64,000 nucleotides of DNA from Aestuariispira insulae (GTDB taxonomy: Bacteria; Pseudomonadota; Alphaproteobacteria; UBA8366; Aestuariispiraceae), in assembly GCF_003385955.1 (NCBI RefSeq), contig NZ_QRDW01000002.1, forward strand, positions 1 to 64,000. Reading direction: 5' to 3'. Below are positions 43,689 to 53,762 of this stretch, one piece after another. Below the pieces are notes generated by a model. It saw nothing but the letters and a program-made list of their open reading frames with translations, was not told the origin of the DNA and searched no databases. Each line of letters opens with the position of its first letter. The stretch's first letter is position 1. The position numbers were made by a program, and so were the translations under genes.

Positions 43689-44621
43689 ATGCTAGAGTCA
43701 AGGAACCGTCACCTGCCGCCGCTGAATTCTATCCGCGCTTTTGAAGCCTGTGCGCGGCTTGGCAGCGTTTCCAAAGCCAGTCAGGAATTGTCGGTTTCAC
43801 CCTCCGCAGTGAGCCAGCAGCTGAAATTGCTGGAAGACTGGTTGTCGGTTTCGTTGGTCTTGCGACAGCCCAACCGGATCGGCCTGACCGAGGCGGGTAA
43901 ACGCTATCTGTTGGAACTGACCGATCTTCTGGATCAACTGGATGCCGCGACCGACCGTTTGATGGGGGATGGGATTGAAAACCGCCTGCGGATATCGGTT
44001 GTGTCCTCCTTTGCCAGTGAATGGCTGATGCCTCGGCTGCGATCCTTCCGCAGTGCCTATCCGAAGGTTCAGCTGGAATTGTTGACCTCTGATCATTTTG
44101 CGGAATTTGCCAGGGACAGGATCGATATGGCGATCCGCTATGGCGGGGGCGACTGGCCCGGCGTCACAGCGGAACGGCTGATGCCGGAATGGCTGGGGCC
44201 GGTGTGCCATCCGGAGGTCGTTACTGCCGGTGTCCCGGTCCCCATGCTGGTCGATAGCGGCAGCCCCACGGGGATGCGGGTTTCGGAGGAAAAGACGATC
44301 CTGGAACAGCTGGATGATCTGCCACTTTCCGGGGATAGCATCGGTTTCAGTGATGCGCATCTGATGTTTGCTGCCGCCCGCCAGGGTGAGGGAGTGTCGC
44401 TTGGCCGCTCAGCCCTGGTGGCGGAAGACCTGGCGGCGGGACGTCTGGTGCCGCTGGTGAAACCCTGGAAACAGTCGCCCTATGCCTATTATCTGGTTTT
44501 TCCGGAGCGCCGGGAACCGGGTCCGGCGGCGCGTCTGTTCCGCCGCTGGATGCAAAAACAGGCGGCGGTTTCCCTGGCCGGCTTGCCGGAATGGATGACC
44601 GGCACGGGACAGGATAACTGA
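43689..44621 (+). CDS. LysR family regulator, GcvA-like
   Basis: This is a 310-residue LysR protein of the GcvA/AmpR type (LPPLNSIRAFEACARLGSVSKASQELSVS in pieces, then SAVSQQLKLLEDWL). The effector domain has RLRISVVSSFASEWLMPRL and IDMAIRYGGGDWPG. The ATG at 43689 begins the usual GcvA-like N-terminus, so an 18-codon longer frame is discarded. It is divergent from an EamA transporter gene, the probable target. Confidence 0.92.
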   Translation: MLESRNRHLPPLNSIRAFEACARLGSVSKASQELSVSPSAVSQQLKLLEDWLSVSLVLRQPNRIGLTEAGKRYLLELTDLLDQLDAATDRLMGDGIENRLRISVVSSFASEWLMPRLRSFRSAYPKVQLELLTSDHFAEFARDRIDMAIRYGGGDWPGVTAERLMPEWLGPVCHPEVVTAGVPVPMLVDSGSPTGMRVSEEKTILEQLDDLPLSGDSIGFSDAHLMFAAARQGEGVSLGRSALVAEDLAAGRLVPLVKPWKQSPYAYYLVFPERREPGPAARLFRRWMQKQAAVSLAGLPEWMTGTGQDN

Positions 44622-44764
44622 AACACGCTTCGGAGATATGTCCGGTCCCGGCATGTTCTGGTCGCTGCGCTATTGGTATTCAGCTAATCTTTGGGGTAGA
44701 ACTATCTCATCAGGTGCTGTTAAACACCTGAGGTGCGGGGAACAGGCAACTTGGGAAGAATCCC

Positions 44765-47665
44765 ATGGGATGGCGTATTGCCATAGCAAACTGGATCAGG
44801 CGGGTTTCGAACGGTCTGGCAAATGGAATAGCGGGTGACGAACATGCTATCCCGCCAGACGATTATGAGTTGTATCTGGCGCTGATCGACGGGATCGAAT
44901 CCCTGGCCGAAGCCTTCATCGTCTGTGATGACCAAGGCAAGATCACCTATTTCAACGAACAATATCGCCGTATTTTCCCGGAACTCAGTGATGTTGTGCG
45001 GGTCGGGCTGCCTTTCACCGAATTGGTAGAAGCGGCGGTTCAGCGCAATCTCTATTCCGATGCCATGGGGCCTGATGCCGGGTCGGTGCGGCTGGCGGCG
45101 ATTGATTCCAGTGACGATGTGCCGTTTTTGCAGCGGATGCGGGACGGCCGCACGATCCAGACCCGCGAAAGACGGACAAAAACCGGCGGGTTTGTTGGTG
45201 TGCGCACTGATGTAACGGCGGTCCAGCGCGGTCGGGACATGCTGCAATCCCTGATCGACAATATACCGGAACTGGTCACTCTGAAGGACAAGGACGGTCG
45301 CTATTTCTTCGTCAATAAATGCTTTGAAACCTGGACCGGCACATCGCGCGAAAGCATCATCGGGAAAACCGTATTTGATGTCTATGACGCAAAAGACGCC
45401 CTGGGGTATGAGGAGCGCGACCGGCGGTTGGCCAAGACCCTGGCGCCGGAAGTGGATGAGATGGAGATCCGTTTCCCCGATGGCCTGAGCCGGGCGATCC
45501 TGATGATCGCTTTTCCGGTGCTGGACAAGGAGGGCGGATATGGCGGATCCGGTGTGATCTGCATTGATATTTCCGAACGTAAGCGGGCCGAACAGGAATT
45601 GGCGGAGAAAGAGGCACAATTGCGGGCTGCGCTGGATAACATGCCAAGCGGCCTGTTGATGGTGGATGAAGATTTGGTGATCCGCGCAATCAACCGGCGC
45701 ATGGTGACGCTTTATGATTTACCGCGGCCGGTGGCGACTGTTGGCACCCATATCCGGGAATTGATTGAATTCCGTGCCCGGCGCGGGGACTACGGTTCGG
45801 GATTGCCCGAACGTCAGGCCGAAGCGCGGCTGGGGTTTTGGCGGTCGGGCGAAAAGAGACATTACGAGGACCAAGTGCCGGGAGACCGAACGATTGATGT
45901 GCGGCTGAGCCCCTGTCCGGATGGCGGATGCATCGCGATTTGCAGCGAGGTGACCGAGGCCAAGCGGGCCGAGATGGAGTTGGTGGAACAATCCCTGCTG
46001 TTGCAATTGACCCGCAATGCCATTCGTGTGGCCAATGAAGCCAGGGATTTCAATCAGGCGCTGCAGAAAACCGTTGATCTGGTCTGCCGTCAAATGGATT
46101 GGCCGGTCGGCCATGTGTATTTGGTGGACAGGGCTAACCGGGATCGCCTTGTGCCGTCCGGTATCTGGTCAATTGGCGCTGATGAACGATTCCTCAAATT
46201 CAAGAAAGTCACTTCCAAGACAGTATTCCGGGCCGGGATTGGCCTGCCGGGACGGGTGTTGGAAAGCGGATGTCCGGTCTGGCTGCGTGATGTGCATCAG
46301 GACGACAATTTCCCGCGTGCCCAGGTCGTCCCGGAAATATCCATCCGGGCGGGCGTGGGCATTCCGGTGCGTGCCGGCGCACGGATTGTTGCGGTCATAG
46401 AGATTTTCTGTGAACAGCTCGTGGAGCGGGATCAGGCCCTGTTAGATACCCTGGAACAGATTGGTGTGCAACTGGGCCGTGTCGCAGAGCGTGATGAGAT
46501 CGCAAAAGCCACGAAATTGAATGCGGAACGGCTGCGGCTGGCTATGGAAACCATGACCGGCGGCATATTGATGTTTGACCGGGATTTGAAGATCCTGATG
46601 GCCAGCTCCAGCTTTGCCGAGATTTATAACATTCCGCCCGAATTAATGGAGGTCGGATCCTCGGCGATCGAGGTTATTCGTTTCCGGGCCGAACGGGGGG
46701 ATTACGGGCCGGGCGAACCAAAAGAACTGGTCCGCGAGCGGATCGAAGGCTATTACAGTGACGAGGCCGTAACCGTCATCGAGGATCATATTCCTGGTGG
46801 CCGGATCGTGGAGCTTTTCCGCACCCGCACCAATAACGGTGATACAGTCGCGGTCTTCAATGATGTGACCGAGCGCAAACATACCGAGCAGAAAATTCAG
46901 CAGCAGCGGGATGAACTGGAGCGGTTGAACCAGCAGAAGAATAAATTTTTCTCCATCATTGCCCATGATCTGAAAGACCCGTTCGGCAATATGCTGAGCT
47001 ATCTTGAATTGATGAAGATCCAGGCGGAAGGCGGCCAGTTTGAAAAAATGGCCGGTTATGTGGGCAATGCTCTGCAGTCGGGCCAGCAGGTTTTCGATCT
47101 GTTGGAAAATCTGCTGGAATGGTCCTGGCTGCAGATGGACCGGGTGGAATTCAAGCCGGATGTTATCGGGATCGAGCCGATCCTGGAAAAGAATATCGCC
47201 CTATTTCAGCCGGTGGCCGATGCCAAGGGGATCGAGCTGATCGTTGATCTGGAGACTTTGGAGCATATTTATGCTGATCCCCGGATGGTGGATACGGTAA
47301 TCCGTAACCTGATTAACAATGCAATTAAATTTACGGAAAGCGGTGGCATGGTCACTGCCGGTGTCCGCCGTGATGGCCGGATGATAGAGGTTTTCATCCG
47401 AGATACCGGCCTTGGCATGAGCGGGGAGAAACTGGCGCGCCTGTTCAAGCCTGAGGAAAAAGTATCGACCAGCGGCACGGCGGGTGAAGCCGGGACCGGC
47501 CTTGGCCTGATCCTGTGCAAGGAGCTGGTGGAAAATAATGGCGGTACCATCACGGTGGAGAGCCAGCCTGGTGACGGCAGCACGTTCAAGGTGGCTTTCC
47601 CTTCCGGGGAAGCCCTGAATGAAGCTCTGCCGGTCAAGCGGGAGAGCGCCTCAAAGGCGGTGTGA
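44765..47665 (+). CDS. Cytosolic multi-PAS/GAF sensor histidine kinase
   Basis: This is a 966-residue kinase with no membrane helix. Domains in order: PAS (about 38-150), PAS/PAC (about 160-275, NIPELVTLKDKDGRYFFVN), PAS_7-like (about 290-400), GAF (about 420-570, FRAGIGLPGRVLESG), a second PAS_7-like (about 590-700), HisKA with phospho-acceptor His734 in FSIIAHDLKDPF, and HATPase (NLINNAIKFTESGG, DTGLGM, GTGLGLILCKELVE). The PAS_7-like units both end in RA(R/E)RGDYG. No response regulator gene is adjacent, so its partner is elsewhere. GGGAAG lies before the ATG. Confidence 0.93.
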   Translation: MGWRIAIANWIRRVSNGLANGIAGDEHAIPPDDYELYLALIDGIESLAEAFIVCDDQGKITYFNEQYRRIFPELSDVVRVGLPFTELVEAAVQRNLYSDAMGPDAGSVRLAAIDSSDDVPFLQRMRDGRTIQTRERRTKTGGFVGVRTDVTAVQRGRDMLQSLIDNIPELVTLKDKDGRYFFVNKCFETWTGTSRESIIGKTVFDVYDAKDALGYEERDRRLAKTLAPEVDEMEIRFPDGLSRAILMIAFPVLDKEGGYGGSGVICIDISERKRAEQELAEKEAQLRAALDNMPSGLLMVDEDLVIRAINRRMVTLYDLPRPVATVGTHIRELIEFRARRGDYGSGLPERQAEARLGFWRSGEKRHYEDQVPGDRTIDVRLSPCPDGGCIAICSEVTEAKRAEMELVEQSLLLQLTRNAIRVANEARDFNQALQKTVDLVCRQMDWPVGHVYLVDRANRDRLVPSGIWSIGADERFLKFKKVTSKTVFRAGIGLPGRVLESGCPVWLRDVHQDDNFPRAQVVPEISIRAGVGIPVRAGARIVAVIEIFCEQLVERDQALLDTLEQIGVQLGRVAERDEIAKATKLNAERLRLAMETMTGGILMFDRDLKILMASSSFAEIYNIPPELMEVGSSAIEVIRFRAERGDYGPGEPKELVRERIEGYYSDEAVTVIEDHIPGGRIVELFRTRTNNGDTVAVFNDVTERKHTEQKIQQQRDELERLNQQKNKFFSIIAHDLKDPFGNMLSYLELMKIQAEGGQFEKMAGYVGNALQSGQQVFDLLENLLEWSWLQMDRVEFKPDVIGIEPILEKNIALFQPVADAKGIELIVDLETLEHIYADPRMVDTVIRNLINNAIKFTESGGMVTAGVRRDGRMIEVFIRDTGLGMSGEKLARLFKPEEKVSTSGTAGEAGTGLGLILCKELVENNGGTITVESQPGDGSTFKVAFPSGEALNEALPVKRESASKAV

Positions 47666-47683
47666 TGAATCCAACTGATCCCT

Positions 47684-47707
47684 CATCCCGGCTCTGAGGC
47701 CGGGATG
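47684..47707. repeat. Palindromic repeat, CATCCCGGC arms
   Basis: CATCCCGGC and GCCGGGATG flank TCTGAG, between the convergent kinase and enoyl-CoA hydratase genes. It matches the arms of the repeat at 49428 and may act as a bidirectional terminator. Confidence 0.65.
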
Positions 47708-47726
47708 ACGGGATTGGTTAAAGTGC

Positions 47727-48509
47727 CTACCGGTCCTTGAACTGGGCCTTACGCTTTTCCACGAAGGCATTCATGCCTTCTTTCTGGTCTTCGGTTGCGA
47801 ACATGGCGTGGAACAGACGGCGCTCGAACCGGATGCCCTCACTCAAGGTCATCTCATAGGACCGGTTCACGGTTTCCTTGGTCATGGCGACAATCGGCTG
47901 GGAGAAGCCGGCGATGGTGCGGGCGGCCTGTTTTGCCTCTTCGATCAGCTGGTCGGCGGCGACCACGCGGGCAACCAGGCCCGTCTGTTTGGCTTCGGCT
48001 GCATCCATCATCCGTCCGGTCAGGCACATATCCATGGCGACTGATTTGCCGACAAAGCGCGTGAGTCGCTGCGAGCCGCCCATGCCGGGCATGACGCCCA
48101 GCTTGATCTCCGGCTGGCCAAACTTCGCGGTCTCTGCCGCGATGATGAAATCACACATCATGGCCAGCTCACAGCCGCCGCCAAGGGCATAGCCCGCGAC
48201 CGCCGCGATCACCGGCTTGCGCGCATGCGTGAAACGTTCCCAGACGGCAAAGAAATCCTCGCCATACATCTCCATGTAGGATTTGGTTTCCATCTCGGAG
48301 ATATCGGCCCCTGCGGCAAAGGCTTTTTCCGAACCGGTGATCACCGAACAGCCCACTTCCGGATCGCGATCGATCAGACCGACCAGTTCAACCAGTTCAC
48401 GGGCCACGGTGGAATTGAGCGCATTCAGGACGTCGGGACGGTTCAGGCGGATCAGGGCAACACCGTCCGCCTTTTCCACGATCAGGGTTTCAAAATCGCC
48501 ATAAGACAT
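47727..48509 (-). CDS. Enoyl-CoA hydratase
   Basis: This is a 260-residue crotonase-fold hydratase. The oxyanion-hole segment [11 protein letters not shown] and the two catalytic Glu positions ([11 protein letters not shown] and [19 protein letters not shown]) are typical of true hydratases. It should add water to short enoyl-CoAs, here probably methacrylyl-CoA of valine breakdown, since it is the third gene of an mmsA-mmsB operon. Its ATG overlaps the mmsB stop (TAATG). Confidence 0.93.
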   Translation of the reverse strand: MSYGDFETLIVEKADGVALIRLNRPDVLNALNSTVARELVELVGLIDRDPEVGCSVITGSEKAFAAGADISEMETKSYMEMYGEDFFAVWERFTHARKPVIAAVAGYALGGGCELAMMCDFIIAAETAKFGQPEIKLGVMPGMGGSQRLTRFVGKSVAMDMCLTGRMMDAAEAKQTGLVARVVAADQLIEEAKQAARTIAGFSQPIVAMTKETVNRSYEMTLSEGIRFERRLFHAMFATEDQKEGMNAFVEKRKAQFKDR

Positions 48510-49390
48510 TATTCGTCCCCTTTGAGCATGTTGATGATGCCGGAGAAATCCACGCCGCCCTGACCGGCCGCGTCAAACAGGCCATAGAGCTGGGTTGCCT
48601 GAGCGCCAAGCGGGGTGTTGGCGCCCACAGACGCTGCTGCTTCCTGGGCCAGTTTCAGATCTTTGAGCATCAAGGCGGTGGCAAAGCCTGGCTTGTAATC
48701 GTTATTGGCCGGGCTGGTCGGCACGGGGCCGGGCACCGGGCAATAGGAATTGATCGACCAGCACTGGCCGGAGGAGGTGGAGGCCACATCAAATAGTGCC
48801 TGATGGCTCAGGCCCAGTTTTTCCGCAAGGTTAAAGGCTTCACCAACACCGATCATGGAGATCCCTAAGATCATGTTGTTGCAGATCTTGGCGGCCTGCC
48901 CGGCACCATTGTCGCCGCAATGGACCTGTTTGCCGCCCATGATCTCCAGATAGGGCAGGGCAGATGCAAAAGCCTCATCCGAACCGCCGGCCATGAAGGT
49001 CAATGTGCCGGCCGCGGCTCCGCCAACCCCGCCGGACACCGGTGCGTCCAGGGATTTCAGGCCTGCCTGCGCCGCCAGGTCATGGGCCTCACGGGCCGAG
49101 GCCACATCAACGGTGGAGCTGTCGATCAACAAGGCTCCGGTGCTGATCAGCGGCACAACCTGGTTATAAACAGCCAGCAGATGCTTGCCGGAAGGCAGCA
49201 TGGTGACGATCACTTCGGCATCCTGCACGGCGGTTTCAACCGCGCTTTTGCATTCGATGCCATTGGCGGCGGCGGTTTCAAGGGCGGCTTCGGACAGATC
49301 GAAGCCTTTGACCATATGGCCCGCTTTCACAAGATTGGCGGCCATCGGACCACCCATATTGCCAAGACCGATGAAGGCGATGGTTGTCAT
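48509..49390 (-). CDS. mmsB: 3-Hydroxyisobutyrate dehydrogenase
   Basis: This 293-residue NAD-dependent enzyme oxidises 3-hydroxyisobutyrate to methylmalonate semialdehyde in valine catabolism. The Rossmann start [22 protein letters not shown], substrate motif [16 protein letters not shown] and catalytic Lys in [15 protein letters not shown] are all present. It lies between mmsA and the hydratase gene on one strand. Confidence 0.95.
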   Translation of the reverse strand: MTTIAFIGLGNMGGPMAANLVKAGHMVKGFDLSEAALETAAANGIECKSAVETAVQDAEVIVTMLPSGKHLLAVYNQVVPLISTGALLIDSSTVDVASAREAHDLAAQAGLKSLDAPVSGGVGGAAAGTLTFMAGGSDEAFASALPYLEIMGGKQVHCGDNGAGQAAKICNNMILGISMIGVGEAFNLAEKLGLSHQALFDVASTSSGQCWSINSYCPVPGPVPTSPANNDYKPGFATALMLKDLKLAQEAAASVGANTPLGAQATQLYGLFDAAGQGGVDFSGIINMLKGDE

Positions 49391-49427
49391 GATTGCAAAT
49401 CCCCGTTTGTTTCATCTTTTTAAAGCC

Positions 49428-49454
49428 GTCATCCCGGATCAAGTCCGGGATGAC
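49428..49454. repeat. Palindromic repeat, GTCATCCCGGA arms
   Basis: GTCATCCCGGA and TCCGGGATGAC form an 11-bp stem around TCAAG in the mmsA-mmsB gap. This is the form of a dispersed repeat seen widely in alphaproteobacterial genomes. It may stabilise or separate the mmsA and mmsB messages. Confidence 0.7.
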
Positions 49455-49475
49455 ATTTGTCTTAATGTTTCCAAA

Positions 49476-50975
49476 TCAATCCATGGTCGGAATGACAAAC
49501 TCGGCGCCTTCCTTCATGCCGCCCTGCCAGCGGGATGTTACCGTTTTGGTTTTGGTGTAAAAGCGGATGCTGTCCGGGCCATGCTGGTTCAGATCACCAA
49601 AGCCGGAGCGTTTCCAGCCACCAAAGGTGTGATAGGCCAGCGGCACCGGGATCGGCACATTGACGCCGACCATGCCCACATTCACACGGCTGGTGAAATC
49701 GCGTGCCGCATCACCGTCACGGGTATAGATGGCAACGCCATTGCCATATTCATGCTCGCTGGGCAGGCGCAGTGCCTCTTCGTAATTGGCGGCGCGCACG
49801 ATGGACAAGACCGGGCCGAAGATCTCTTCCTTGTAGATCGACATGTCCGGGGTCACATGGTCAAACAGGCAGCCGCCCATGAAATTGCCGCTCTCATAGC
49901 CCTGCAGGGTGAAATCACGGCCATCAACCACCAGCTTCGCACCCTCATTCACACCCTGGTCCACATAGTTTTTCACCCGGTTGAGCGCATCCTTGGTGAC
50001 AAGCGGGCCATAATCAGCCTCCATATCGTGGGAGGGGCCGATCTTGAGCGCTTCCACCCGCGGGGCCAGCTTTTCCACCAGCAGGTTGGCGGTGGCTTCA
50101 CCGACCGGCACCGCGACCGAGATCGCCATGCAGCGCTCGCCCGCCGACCCGTAACCGGCCCCGACTAGGGCGTCGACCGCGCGGTCGATATCCGCGTCCG
50201 GCATGATCACCATATGGTTTTTCGCGCCGCCGAAACATTGGACCCGTTTGCCGTTGGCACAGCCGGTTGAATAGATATATTCCGCGATCGGGGTGGAACC
50301 GACAAAGCCGATGGCTTTCACTTCCGGATGGTGCAGGATCGCGTCGACCGCTTCCTTGTCGCCATTGACCACGTTCAAGACCCCTTCCGGCAGGCCCGCT
50401 TCGATCATCAGCTCCGCCAGACGCATAGGAACAGAGGGATCGCGCTCGCTGGGTTTCATGATGAAGGCATTGCCGCAGGCGATGGCCGGGGCAAATTTCC
50501 ACATCGGGATCATGGCCGGGAAGTTAAAGGGCGTGATGCCCGCCACCACGCCAAGAGGCTGGCGCAGGGAATACATGTCGATATTGGGTCCGGCGCCTTC
50601 GGAAAACTCACCCTTTTGCAGATGCGGGATGCCGCAGGCAAATTCCACAACCTCGATGCCGCGCTGGATATCGCCATGGGCATCCGGGATGGTCTTGCCA
50701 TGCTCGGAAGAGAGCAGGCGGGCCAGGTTATCCTTGTCCTGTTCAACCAGTTGCAGGAATTTGAACATCACGCGGGCGCGCACCTGCGGGTTTTTCGCCG
50801 CCCAGCCGCGCTGGGCCACGGCCGCATTTTCAATGGCTGCATTCACCTCGTCCGTGGAGGCCAGCGCCACCTTGCCCTGCACCTCGCCGGTATTGGGGTC
50901 AAAGATGTCGGCGGTGCGGCCGCTGGTGCCATCCTGGCGCTTGCCTCCGATGAGATGCCCGATGTGATAGGTCAT
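49476..50975 (-). CDS. mmsA: Methylmalonate-semialdehyde dehydrogenase (CoA-acylating)
   Basis: This 499-residue aldehyde dehydrogenase converts methylmalonate semialdehyde, NAD and CoA to propionyl-CoA. The catalytic Cys lies in GSAGERCMAISVAV, with the family-specific ITPFNFPAMIPMWKFAPAI and KPSERDPSVPMRLAELM. It is the first gene of the valine operon and divergent from a LysR gene. Confidence 0.95.
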   Translation of the reverse strand: MTYHIGHLIGGKRQDGTSGRTADIFDPNTGEVQGKVALASTDEVNAAIENAAVAQRGWAAKNPQVRARVMFKFLQLVEQDKDNLARLLSSEHGKTIPDAHGDIQRGIEVVEFACGIPHLQKGEFSEGAGPNIDMYSLRQPLGVVAGITPFNFPAMIPMWKFAPAIACGNAFIMKPSERDPSVPMRLAELMIEAGLPEGVLNVVNGDKEAVDAILHHPEVKAIGFVGSTPIAEYIYSTGCANGKRVQCFGGAKNHMVIMPDADIDRAVDALVGAGYGSAGERCMAISVAVPVGEATANLLVEKLAPRVEALKIGPSHDMEADYGPLVTKDALNRVKNYVDQGVNEGAKLVVDGRDFTLQGYESGNFMGGCLFDHVTPDMSIYKEEIFGPVLSIVRAANYEEALRLPSEHEYGNGVAIYTRDGDAARDFTSRVNVGMVGVNVPIPVPLAYHTFGGWKRSGFGDLNQHGPDSIRFYTKTKTVTSRWQGGMKEGAEFVIPTMD

Positions 50976-51080
50976 GATGAAGTCTCCTGTTCAGGTCTGA
51001 AATTCTCTGTCCAGGAGTTTATTGTGCGAAAAATCCAGTATATATAGGAAAGAAATCCCAATCATTGTGCGGAAATACAC

Positions 51081-51980
51081 ATGCTGGATTTCAACTGGAA
51101 TGATCTGCGCTTCTTTCTGGCGGTGGCGCGCACCGGAAAACTGACCGAGGCGGCACGGCAATTGGCCACCGACCATGCCACGGTAAGCCGCCATATCAAC
51201 GCGCTGGAAGCCAGCCTGGAAGCGAAACTGTTCGAGCGCAGCCCGCGCGGCTATCGCCTGACCGAAACGGGCGAGAGCTTCCTCAATCGTGCCAAACAGA
51301 TGGAGGCGGTGGCGCTGGAGGCGCAGGCGGAAGTCTCGGAAAGCCTGCATGCTATCGCAGGCTCGGTCCGGGTCGGCGCGCCCGACGGGTTCGGCAGCCT
51401 GTTCCTGGCCTCCAGGCTGGGCCATTTCTGCCGGGAAAACACCCGGCTGGATATCCAGCTGGTCGCCATGCCCAGGGCCTTTTCGCTGTCAAAGCGCGAG
51501 GCCGATATCGCCATCAGCCTGACCCGCCCGATCGAGGGGCGCCTGACCTTCCGCAAGCTGACCGATTATCGCCTGCGGCTTTATGGCTCAAAAGACTATC
51601 TGAAAGGCGCGCCGCGCCTGAAGGCGGTGAGGGATCTTAATAATCACAGCCTGATCGGCTATATCGAGGATCTGATCTTCACGCCCGAGCTGGATTACCT
51701 GCCCCAGATCGCGCCAGACCTGCGCCCCGCTTTTTCCTCCTCCAACCTTTTGGCCCAGATGCAGGCCACATTGGATGGCGTCGGCCTTTGTGTGCTGCCG
51801 GATTTCATGGCCACCAAACATGCCGCGCTGACCCCGGTCCTGACCGGCCCGGTCAGCCTGACCCGCAGCCTCTGGCTGGTCATGCATGCGGACATGAAGG
51901 ACCTGGCCCGGATCCGCCTGGTCGCGGATTTTATTGCCAAAGAGACGCATGCGGCGAAAGGGGTGTTTTTGCCGGGGTGA
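51081..51980 (+). CDS. LysR family regulator divergent from mmsA
   Basis: This is a 299-residue LysR protein (NDLRFFLAVARTGKLTEAARQL, TDHATVSRHINALEASLEAKLF). The effector domain begins GSVRVGAPDGFGSLF. The 105-base gap to mmsA and the divergent layout suggest it controls valine degradation. In Pseudomonas the mms regulator MmsR is of the AraC type, so this would be a different solution. Confidence 0.92.
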   Translation: MLDFNWNDLRFFLAVARTGKLTEAARQLATDHATVSRHINALEASLEAKLFERSPRGYRLTETGESFLNRAKQMEAVALEAQAEVSESLHAIAGSVRVGAPDGFGSLFLASRLGHFCRENTRLDIQLVAMPRAFSLSKREADIAISLTRPIEGRLTFRKLTDYRLRLYGSKDYLKGAPRLKAVRDLNNHSLIGYIEDLIFTPELDYLPQIAPDLRPAFSSSNLLAQMQATLDGVGLCVLPDFMATKHAALTPVLTGPVSLTRSLWLVMHADMKDLARIRLVADFIAKETHAAKGVFLPG

Positions 51981-52128
51981 GGGGGATGTTTCAGCGCACT
52001 TAGCGCGATTCCCAGAAATCCTCAGTATCTCGCCAGATGCATTGTGTTTTGATGCTAGTGTTAATAAGACGTATCCCAACCTCTCATAGTGAATAAGAGA
52101 ATAGTGCTCCCAGCACCAATGGTGCATT

Positions 52129-53288
52129 CTACTCGGGCCAATGAGGATCGAGTTTTAGGTGTGAGGCTAGCGATGTACCATCCTTCCAAACATATTTACC
52201 GTCTTGCACAATGACGTGATTGAAACATTTCAAATAGTCGGGAACTGGGAGCGCTGCAAATGGATTCATATAAAGATAGTTTCTTCTTGATGTTATCGAC
52301 CAAGGACAAAGATTTTTGAAGACCCATGCACCAGATACTCTGGTGTAAATTGGTCCGTCTCGACCTATCCAAGCTCCATTAGGAACTCTATTCATTTCTT
52401 TTATGGGTTTATTTGGATTTTGGAAGTTGATGATGAATTGTTCTTGACCAAAAAGAGCCTCCATTTCGTCTATACTATCCATGGTTATTGAATCCACGTT
52501 CACAGCAATGACCAAAGGCTTTTCCAATTTACCATATTTTTTCCTTTGTCTTTTATCGCATTTCTCAGCGGTTCTCTTATGTTTACCCATCGCGCTCCAT
52601 CTGAATAACTGCCAACGTTTCTAACTGAATTTCCTCGTTTTTCTGGGGATTTTGGTAGCGCAGTTATGGTCAGAGACCAATCTTCGTGTGTCCAAGTCAA
52701 TTGGGGAAAATCACTGATTTGTGTATGGTTAGCTTTCAATAATTCATCTGGATCAAGTTTATTAATCCAGTTTTGGACTTTTTCTCTGAGCTTTTTTGAT
52801 GGAGGTGAAGTGTTTGAAGATCCATTTGAAGAGATAAGCAAGAAGAAGTCAGGGATTTTGTCGTTTTCTAGCGCCTCTAGTACAACATTTTTCCGTTTCT
52901 GTGCCGCTATTTCTTCTGCAGTTAAGTCGGAGGCCAGAACGGCTTCGACATAAACTTCTTCTCCGTCAGGCAAGGTCACCAGGAAATCTGGATGTTTGTT
53001 GCTTCCATTTTCTAATTCTGGGTGATGAATAACCTTACAACCTGCCTGTTTGAACACAGAAAATAGAAAAATCTCGAATGATGCAGATGAAAAATCACTC
53101 TGTTCGCCAGATTGAATTCTAGCCCGTATCTCATTTGATTCATCTTCGGGAAATTCCTTGATCCATGTTTCTAGAAAATCCCGGACACGCTGAGCAGCTT
53201 CTGTACCGGAACGATCAAGATACTCAAATTCGGTCTCTGTCAGTTTTTTTGGACCCAAGTCTGATCTATTAGAATTAGCGAAAATCAT
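52129..53288 (-). pseudogene. PD-(D/E)XK-like protein gene with one frameshift, in an AT-rich insert
   Basis: Two overlapping frames (52500-53288 and 52129-52590) read as one protein of about 386 residues if one base is added in the run of six A at 52537-52542 (minus strand). The join reads IKDKGK then KYGKLEKPLVIAVNVDS. The N-terminal part has KHPDFLVTLPDGEEVYVEA, a nuclease-like Asp and Glu pair (the usual Lys is Ala). The C-terminal part has VPNGAWIGRDGPIYTRVSGA. The function is unknown. The shift may be a decay mutation, a sequencing error or programmed slippage. The gene is much richer in A+T than its neighbours. Confidence 0.7.
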
Positions 53289-53401
53289 TTTGCTTTTAGT
53301 TTATCCCTGAAAATTCTACTAAAGTCGTTTTTCGATTGCTGGGGAAGGTTAGGAAGATCTTACTCTAACTGAAAGTCATTTGAAGGCGGGAGAAGGTTTA
53401 A

Positions 53402-53614
53402 TTGTTGTTGCAGTTAGGCGCGCTGTTTTTAGGGGGCGTGCTTGTCGTGTTGACGATACTGACCGTTTTGCGGGGGCATGCCATTCGGAGAGCCGATCTC
53501 CAGGAAGGGCGGATCAACAGCATTTGGCGGTTTTTGTTGCTGCATATCTTTATGATCATCTTCTGTGCTTTCGGCACCATGCTTGTTTGGGCATCAATAT
53601 CGTATTTCCTGTAA
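53402..53614 (+). CDS. Small two-helix membrane protein
   Basis: This is a 70-residue protein with two hydrophobic helices (LGALFLGGVLVVLTILTVL and FLLLHIFMIIFCAFGTMLVW) joined by a charged loop (RGHAIRRADLQEGRIN). It starts with TTG at 53402, with AGAAGG 5 bases upstream. The family is not recognised. It lies at the edge of the AT-rich insert and before the 5'-nucleotidase gene. Confidence 0.6.
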   Translation: MLLQLGALFLGGVLVVLTILTVLRGHAIRRADLQEGRINSIWRFLLLHIFMIIFCAFGTMLVWASISYFL

Positions 53615-53762
53615 ACCAGTTCAAAAGCACACCCATTCCTGTCCACCCCGTCAAGAATCTTTCCCTTTACGTCACTTCGGCCTTTTCCCGGGCGGTAATC
53701 GTGGTAAAATCCCGCAACCGGTGAGGGATGCCGGGAGAAAAATAAACCCCCAGGGGAGAGAT

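Noticed and set aside
52110-52122. Palindrome GCACCAATGGTGC at the edge of the AT-rich insert as an attachment site
   Set aside because: No second copy was seen at the other edge of the insert and no integrase is present.
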